This document shows, piece after piece, positions 12,438 to 21,400 of a stretch of 23,608 bases of DNA. The stretch's first letter is position 1. The number at the start of each line of letters is the position of its first letter. Position numbers and translations under genes: made by a program. The DNA is taken from contig CAYZIC010000031.1 in assembly GCA_964478335.1 (NCBI GenBank), positions 1-23,608 on the forward strand, given 5' to 3'. Below the pieces are notes generated by a model. The model was not told the origin of the DNA and searched no databases. It saw only the letters and a program-made list of their open reading frames with translations. The DNA is from CAYZIC01 sp964478335 (GTDB taxonomy: Bacteria > Verrucomicrobiota > Kiritimatiellia > RFP12 > DVOR01).

Positions 12438-15400
12438 ATGTTTACAGCGCTAAAAAGAACTTGGCTTGTTGCGGCGGCGGCCATTGGATTGACGTTGCCT
12501 GCGCAAGCGGCAGAGGAAACGAAGGTTGCTCTGGGCAGCGGGATTAGCTATTACTATGATTTTGGTAATGGGAATCAGGCAGCAGTGACTCCTCAGAAGT
12601 GGGGTGGGGCTGCACTGGTGACTGGCGAGACGGCTTATAACTTTAAGTATAAATCCAATGGTTCGCATATCGGTACGGCTGGCCCGTGTAAGAAGGCGAA
12701 CTTTGGCGATGCGATCTCTGGCGGTGGCAATGCTACGCGTGTCTTTAATACTGCGATGCCGTGGTTGATGCCGACCTCAAAGGACAAGGGCTACACGATT
12801 GCTTGCTGGGCGATGCGTGATTGGTCTTCGGCGAATTTGCCGGCTGTCTTGGCTGCGAACTGCGGCACCTTGCCCGATAATGCTGTTGGGGCGGTGGCTT
12901 TGGATAAGCTAACTGCGGTGCCTACGACGAATGTGGGCTGGGGATTTTTCTTTGCGAATGAACCGAAGCAACCGGTGTTGCGTTTCTCGATGACGACAGA
13001 TGGTGCAGCCTTCTCTCATTATGTGATTACGGGCAAGCCAAATACGATGACTGTGGGTCAAGCTGCCACCGACTGGCACCACTATGCGATGACGATTGCG
13101 CGTGGGGCTACTGAGGATGCGGTGATCTTTTATGTCGATGGCGTCGAACAGGGTCGTCAGGCTGTCGCGAAGGGGAGCTTTATGGCTGCACCTAAGACTG
13201 ATGGGGGATTCTTCATGAATACCGCTGATGGCGGTCAGGGACAACAAAATGTCCAGGATGACTTTGCCATGTGGGAACGCACCCTCAGCGCTGAGGAGAT
13301 TGAGCTCGTTGGTAAGAATGCTCAACCCCTCTCGGTGATTGCGATCCTGCCACCAAAAACCAGCGATAAAAAAGTGATCTCGCTGAACTTTGGTTCAGAA
13401 AAGGGTGCCGTTGGTGCTGCGGTTACAGGCTTGGAGTTTGTCGGTAATTGGAATGACCTCGGCGGCAATGGCGAGAATGTTGCGCTTAAGGATTCGACGG
13501 GTGCCGCTGGTGTGGCCTCGGTCACTTATAGCTGCCCGAACCTTTGGACCTACGGCGCTACGGATGTCTTTCTTAAGGGCTACCTCGATGATGGTGGTAA
13601 TGCCGGACGAGTTACGGTTAAGGGGATTCCTTATCCGACCTATGATGTCATCGTTTACTATGCGACCGATACGGCAAGCAATCAATTTAACCCAGCCTCT
13701 GTGAATGGGGTGTACTATACCTACGATGCTGCTAATCCTGCTGTAGCGAAGGTCGGGGCGGCGGGCCGCAACAATGTAGCCAATAAGTTTGGCGCGACAC
13801 AACAAGCTGTCGCAGCGTATGGTAAGAATGCGCTGCGCGTGGTGGAGCAGTCGGGGGATTTGGTTATCTTGGGTGCGGGTAATGCCAATAGTGCGCGTGG
13901 CGGTATTGCGGCGATTCAGATTGTGGATAGCCTGGTCGAGATCAAGGTGATTGAAAAGCCCTTCACCGCTTCGGCGACATGGTCTACTCTGGTTGCTGGC
14001 GAAATGATTTCGAAAAAGGATGTCGTCCAGCTGAATGCTGCTGATGCTGCGGGCGAACTGGTGTTGACTTTGGATGGCACGATTGAGTTGCGTTCGCTCA
14101 AGATTGTGGGTCTCCAACCGTTGACGATCAATACGACCTCGGACTTTGTCGACCAAATCCGTGGCTTGGATCTCTCTGAGTATGTTGGCGAAGTGACGAT
14201 CAATTGGCAACCGCAAGGGGGCAACCTTAATGGTTATGAGCCCCAGCGTGTGGATACTTCCATGGTGAGCACGCTTGATCCAGCGGCTTTTCGTATTCGT
14301 GAGGGGGGTAATCTGATCTTTGCCAATACCACGGGGCAAAATTTGCCTATTCACAATAAGACGATCACGGTTGAACCGACCGATGTGGAGGGGGACTACG
14401 CTGCGATCTCTTTGAAGAATGTATCAAATGTCTCGCCGAGTATCTCCCTGACCGGGACGACGCTCAATGGTACGGGAGTCTTTGCTCTCGTGGGTAAGGT
14501 TGGCGATGGCAATGCTCGTCTGAATATGACTGTTGACTTGGCTGACACATCGACCTTTAAGGGTGATTTTTACTCTGTCAATGCATGGAATCGCCCCGTG
14601 GATACCAAATTGACGGGTAAGGGTCTTAAGGATGCAACCTTTATTTTTGGTAAAGATTACTTTGGTAAGAATCCTCCTCCAGGCACGAAGATTGATTCTG
14701 ATACGCTTCAGTTGACAGGCGATGCAACGTTGGCGGGTATCAAGACATCGCGCGCTACTGACGTGATCAAGTCGAGCGATGCGAATGTGCGGACGTTGAC
14801 TTTGACTGGTGCTGAAACCTACCGTGCGAGTAAGACCGAGGGGACGATTAGCTTGGTCTGGGCTGGTACGGGCGCACAAACCTTTACTGCGGTCTCTGCA
14901 TTGGCTGATTTGACGATCGGTGCGAATGCGGGTGCGTTGAGCTATCCCTTTGAGGGTGGTGTGACGGTCGCGGGTAAGCTGACCATTGAGAAGCCGCTCT
15001 CTGCTGATGAGGCGACCATTACTGGCCAATTGAAGCTGGGTGCTGAATCTGTCATCCAATTGCCCGAGAGCGCACAGGTGGGTGTCGCCTACAAGTTGGC
15101 AACATCCTTGTCTCTCTCTGGCACGCCTGCTGTGACGGTGGGTAAGGCCTTGGCTAAGGTGGTCTCTTTTGATAATACCAATGGTACGTTGACGATCACT
15201 GAGATGGCTACGCTTATCCCACCTTTGGTGGTGACGATCCCTGATGCAGCCACTGAGGCCAACTGGTCTGAGCTGATGTGGACCGATAGTGCCGCTAAGC
15301 CTCACGTGATCAAGCCGGAAGATTGGGCTGAGTATCGTGGCGATGTGGTGATCACTGCTCACAACAGCGCACTCTTGAATCTGACGCTCGACCAAGCGAT

Positions 15401-18400
15401 GACCATCAAGACGGTGACCTTTGCTGAGAGCGATGCTGCGGTGACGCTGACGCTCAAGCCTGAAACGACGATCTCGGTGGATTCCTATGATTTTGCTGCG
15501 ACAACGGGCGCAATCACGGTGGGCTTTGATGTGGGTGACGCGGCAGTTTTGGCCGGCGCACGCACCATCTTCCCCACCACGCCGACGAGCAACAACATTA
15601 CCCTCGGTTTGGATCAGGTGGTTGAGCTCGATGGCGAGGCGGCCTTGACCAAGGAGAATACGTGGGCACACAACCAAGATGGTTTGGTTCATTTCGCCTC
15701 TGAGACGGCTGCTCAATCGATCGACTTGACTGACCAAGCTGGCCTCAAGACGCGTTATCGCTTTACGGGCGATGGCGTCAAGACCTTTAAGAGCAACTTT
15801 GACACCAACTCGGTCACCACGACCAATATGAGTGAAGGGAAACCTTTTATTGAGGTGAAGAGCTCGACCCTCTCGATGCACGCGCGCAACCTCTTTGGTT
15901 GGGGCAATGGCTATTTTGCCAATGGCGTGATCAAGCTCGATGGTACCGCGGATAAACCCGCTAGGATCATCTACGAACCGGTCGAAAGCTTTACCGAATG
16001 CATGAGCGGCCGCTGGGTGATGGCGGGTTATGCGGACATCGTCTCTAACCACACCGAACTGGGGAAATTCCGTATCAAGCAGACGGGTTCTGCTGAGCAG
16101 CCAAACATCAAGGTGCTCAAGGATGGTGTGGCAACGATCACGCCGGGCACCAATGGTATGTCAATCCATGGCGCAGAGACGGCCTTCGTCGAAGTCCAAG
16201 AAAACGCCTCACTCGTCTTTAAGGGCGCGATTGGCGGTTTTGAAGGAAACGACGGCAAGATCACGAAGACTGGCGCGGGTCGATTGACCTTTGAGGGCGT
16301 TAACACCGTTGGCGGGCTCTTGAATGTCCTCACGGGTGAGGTCGCCTTTAAGGATCTCGCGAAGTGGGGTGCTGGTACGACCTTGGCTGCTGGCACGACC
16401 TTGATAATCGATCAAACCCGCACTGATGCGATGGTGATTTGGAACAAGGCTATTGCTGGTGTGGGTGATGTCGTGAAAACGGGTGCGGGCTCGATCATCA
16501 TGACTGCCAATAACCTCTACTCTGGCGCAACGATGATCACCGAGGGTTCGGTGACCATGACGGGCAACTCGCTCTCTACGGCTGTCTCCATTGCGGAAAA
16601 GGCCACCTTGCGCGTGGTGCCGTTGCAAATCTTTAACAAGCAAGTTGCTGCGGCAACTGCTGAGAACTTTAAGACGGCCACAGTGGCTGCTCCGACTGGG
16701 GATGTCACGCCGACCATGGTCGGCCTCGACCAACTCCACCGCAATGCCAACCCGGGCACCAATGTCCTCGCCGCCAATAGCGTGCTCGAGATCACGGGGT
16801 CCTTTGTCGTGCCAGCAGATCAAGCAGGCATCTATACCTTTGCAGGGAACTGGGATGACCGCTTGGCATTTTGGATTGATGATGCCGAGGTCTTCACCAC
16901 CGAGAGCGCAACGCTTGTCGGAGTCGCTAAGCCGATCAATTTGACCGCCGGTAGCCATACCTTTAAGATCAGAACACTCCAACTTGGCGGCGCTCTCGGC
17001 ACCTATGTCGCCGATTGGCGAGCCAAGGAGATGGCGTTGGGTTACTTTAAGGGTGAAACCACCGAAGTCACCGCAGCCACCTATACCAAGTTTGACCCTA
17101 CCATTCCTGGTGCATTGACGCAGATCACTGGCCAAGATGTCGCAGCGGTGACCTATGAGGCTCCGACCGCAGTGAACGGCACCTTTGCCGCAAGCACAGC
17201 CCGTCCGACAATCACCGCAGTGGGCACCAAGGCGACGATCACCTTCGCACCGACGGCCGATGAATTGACCATCGATTTGGTGCGTTTCCCCACCACCCTA
17301 GCAGAAGGAACGCCAATTGACGCTGCAAGTTTTGTCACGACTGATGAGACCTTTGAGATCTCCTCGGTTAAGGTTTTGGCTGGCTACATCTATGTCAATG
17401 GTAAAAACCAATCTGGCTTCTTGCCACCTTTCATCGCGACCATCACACAAGATGCCGCTTGGTCGACCCTTGTTTGGACCGATGCTGCTGGCACCGAGAT
17501 TCCGCAAGACTATGATTGGGCAGAGTACACCGCAGAATTGACCCTCAAGGCCACCAACTCCGCTCCCGCGACCATGACCCTTGACGAAGCCCCCGCATCG
17601 ACAATCGTCGCAGTGACGGGTGATGGTGCCCTCACCCTGGCTAAGGATGAGGCTTTGACCCTCACCACGGTCGAAACCTATGACATGACCAAAGCCACGG
17701 GCGATGTGACCTTCGCATTCTCCACGGGCGATGCCACCGTGCTCGCGGGCACCAATACCATTTTGACGCAGTCTGCTCCTGGCCGCTTGGTCATTGAGGA
17801 GGGCGCTAAGGCGAGCTTTGATGGCGATGTCACCATGGGTAGCTATGACAATAAGGGTGTCGTCCACAAGCTTGGTGACTACACCGGTGGCCCTGTCGCC
17901 CCCGCTACTGTCGAATACGACACCGCAACACTGACCGTCAACCAAGATCAAAACCGCACTGTGCGCACCAATGAGCACAGTGATATCTCGCTCACGGGTG
18001 ATAACAGTGCCCGCACGGCTTGGTCCTTTGACGTTCGCGGCGGTATCGTCAAGACTCCTGTGAGTGGCACCCCAACCTGGTTCGGTGCCAATGGTCGCAC
18101 CAAGGTCTCCGTTTCTGCGGGTGAATTCCTCGCTCGCACGACCAATAGTGCAACGACTGGATCTCAAGGCTTCTTGCTCGGTTACACTGGCACTGCTGGT
18201 GGCACATTGCCCGTCACCCTCTCTGGAACGGGTAAATTCCGCGTGCCAGAGGGTTCTTTGATCTTCTGGAATAGCAGCGTGGCGATTACCCTCGCAGATA
18301 CCGCCCTCCTCGAGGCAAAGGGTATCTTTAAGGGTGGCAATACTGGTGCCGTCACGACCGCAGATCAGTCAACGGTCATGGTCGGTAGCTTGGGCATCGG

Positions 18401-21400
18401 AGCCGATGCTGCAACCCTGACCGCGAATGGCGGTTTGTGGACGCAACAAGCCGGCCACTCCACGACGATCAATCCCGCGCTCGCGTTGGGTGCCGATACC
18501 ACGACCACCTTGGCGGCGGATGCTGATCAATCGATCACCTTGGCCGGTGCCATCACCGGTGAGGGTAACTTGACCATCGGTACCGCAACCAAGACGGGTT
18601 CGGTCATCCTCTCTGGCGCAACATCCTTTAAGGCCTTGACCGCCACTGCCGGCCGCTTGACCTTATCCAAGGCTGCAACCTTTACCTTGATGACCGTCAA
18701 GTCTGGAGCAACGCTATCCCTGACTCAAGACTACACTGGCACGGGCGCAATCGCAGTTGAAGGTGGCGCAACCCTCGATTTGGGTGCGCTCAAGGCTTTG
18801 CCTGAAACCAACGTCACCGTGGCACCGACTGCCATTGTTGATCTCAATCAAAAGCGTGCAACCGTGGCTTCTTGGATGCTCACGGGCAAGCTCCACTTTA
18901 CGCCGACCAATGCAGAAGTCAAAGCTGGCGAAGTGCGCTTCATCGTTTCGGCTGACGTGACCACGGCTCCAGCACTCGATCACTTCGTCTCTTCCGTTTC
19001 GATCTTTGAGGTCGGCGAGGTCATCCTTAATGGTACGACCTTGATCCTCAAGCGTGGTGGTGAATTCTACATGTCTCCCTTTAAGGCCACCGCAACAGCA
19101 GATGCCAACTGGACAGCCCTCACCTGGACCGATAGCTCGGCTACGCCTAAAACGGTGAAGTCTACCTACTGGGCCAACCTCGACGATGCCAACCTCGACA
19201 TCGAATTGACCGTCAATGGCGCACGCACAATCACCATGGATGCGCCCTTTGACGCAAACTTCTTGACCGTCAAGGGATCGGGCTCTCTCGTGCTGACTGG
19301 CACTGCTGCTGTGGGAATCAAAAAGCTCACCGCCAATGTGCCCACCACCTTTACGAATAACAAGATCAACCCCTCCATCATCATTTCGGGCACCTCCGAT
19401 ATCACCTTGACGGGAACGGGCGTTGGCCTGGTGCGTGTGGGTCATACTGGTAAGATCATTCTTGATGGCATTCAGTTGACCAATATGGCTGGTGGTACGA
19501 TGGGTATCCCGCTGACTATCGGGGCCAAGGGCGCCACGCTCCATGCTAATTCTTCCGCATGGTTGATCACCGGTAAGCTCTCGGGTTCGGGGCTCTTGAC
19601 CCTCGTCAATGACGGCAACGGCATCCTCTGCATTCAAAACAACACCAATGATTTTGCTGGTAATGTCCTGGTGAAGCAAGGCTTGGTGATCGTGGGTGCA
19701 AATGCCACAGCTGGTGGCGGCGCAGCCTCCAAGCTTGGTACAACGGCTACAACCATTACCATTGCTGATGGTGCGAGCTTTAAGACCCACTTGGGTACCG
19801 GTACTGCTGAGGCTCCTGCTGTCTATGAGCCAGCATTCCGCATTCAGCCCGGTGGTACCCTCGGTAACATCGATGGCTTTGTCAACTACACGGGTAACAT
19901 CGTCATCAATGATGGCGGTAACGCTGACTCGGTCGCCAATTATACCTACTACTGGGCCAAACAGAATGTCTTCTCGGGCATCGTTTCGGGTCAAGGTGTT
20001 TTGCGGATCGCAGCTGGCGATGAGCCGGGCGTCAGCACGCTCAAGCTCGCCAATACTGCCAATACCTTTACCGGCACCTACCGCCTTGCTGGTACGACGG
20101 CAAATGCATTTAAGTTGATCATGGATAAGCAAAATAGTGTTGGTAAGCCATCGATCGATTTTGAGACAACGTCCAACACCTTGACACTCGGTCAAGACAT
20201 TGCCCTTGACTCATTGACAGGACAGGCCGGGACAATCGACTATGCCAGTCACGCCCTCTCCGTCGAACGCGGCGACATCTCCGCCCTGACTAACGTCACC
20301 CTCGCCAAGGTTGGCACCGGCACATTGATCGTCGGCGAGAAACGCCCCACCTTGCGTGGCGCATCTGTTTCTGGCGTGATCCAATTCACCCCCACGGACA
20401 ATGAACCCATGCGCGTGACCTTCCCCGCGACAGGCTTCACAGCAGGTACCGGCGCCGTCGTGGCCAACTTTAAGCCATCCATCGACACTTGGAATCTGGC
20501 CACCGTCAAGGTGACCGCCACCGAGATTGTCTTGACCGTCGCCTCGACCGAACGCACCTGGAAGACACCCGCTGTGGGTATCGATCCAGCATGGCTCAAT
20601 GGCGTGCCGGGCTTTGTTGATGGCGATAGTGTCATCTTCCCTGACAATGGCCGCCTCGTCGATCCAACCGCTGGCCCAGAGCCAGTTTGGATGACCAAGG
20701 CTACCAGCATGCTCTCTATGGCTGTGACAGGCTCCTACTCCATGACCTTGGCCGACACCATGACCACGACCATCGCGACAGTCGGTAATGAAGCGGGAGA
20801 TCCAGGCTACCTCCAGCTCAAGACTAAGCGGCACGCCTACCGCTATGTCCGCTTGAGCCTGCTCGCTCGATCCACCACGGGCACGGCAACTGGCCCTGTT
20901 GCGCTCTCAGAGTTTGGCCTCTTCTTAGGCGACAAACGCATTAATCAAGGTGCTCAAATTACAGTCAGCGACGGTAAAGGCACTGTCGGAGCAAACGATG
21001 ACACCGACCCCACCCGCCTGGTTGACGGACGTACTGCTGGGGATGGGACTAAATGGATGTGGACACCTCCAGGCGGCCTTGTCAACTTCACCGATTGCTT
21101 CCTCACCTGTGATGCTGGTGAAGGCCAGACCTTTGCGTTTGACAGCTATCAGCTCGGAATGACCGATTCCACAGGTCGCAATCCCACTCAATGGCAGCTC
21201 TTGGGTAGCCAAGACAACCAAACATGGGTCGAAATCGATTCTCGCACCTACACCAATCAGCAGGCCAATCGCTGGGCTGTCAATGATTGGTTGCCCGTGA
21301 TGACTCCTCGATTTATGGGCAATATAAGCCTGCTCGGCGACTATACGTTGCTCGCTGTCAACAATGTCGCCATCGATGGCAACCTCTCATTGGGTGCCAA

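Noticed and set aside
14424..20195. Long antisense open frames opposite the giant gene
   Set aside because: They arise from codon bias on the coding strand, have no ribosome binding sites or signal features, and conflict with the well-supported 3666-residue frame.
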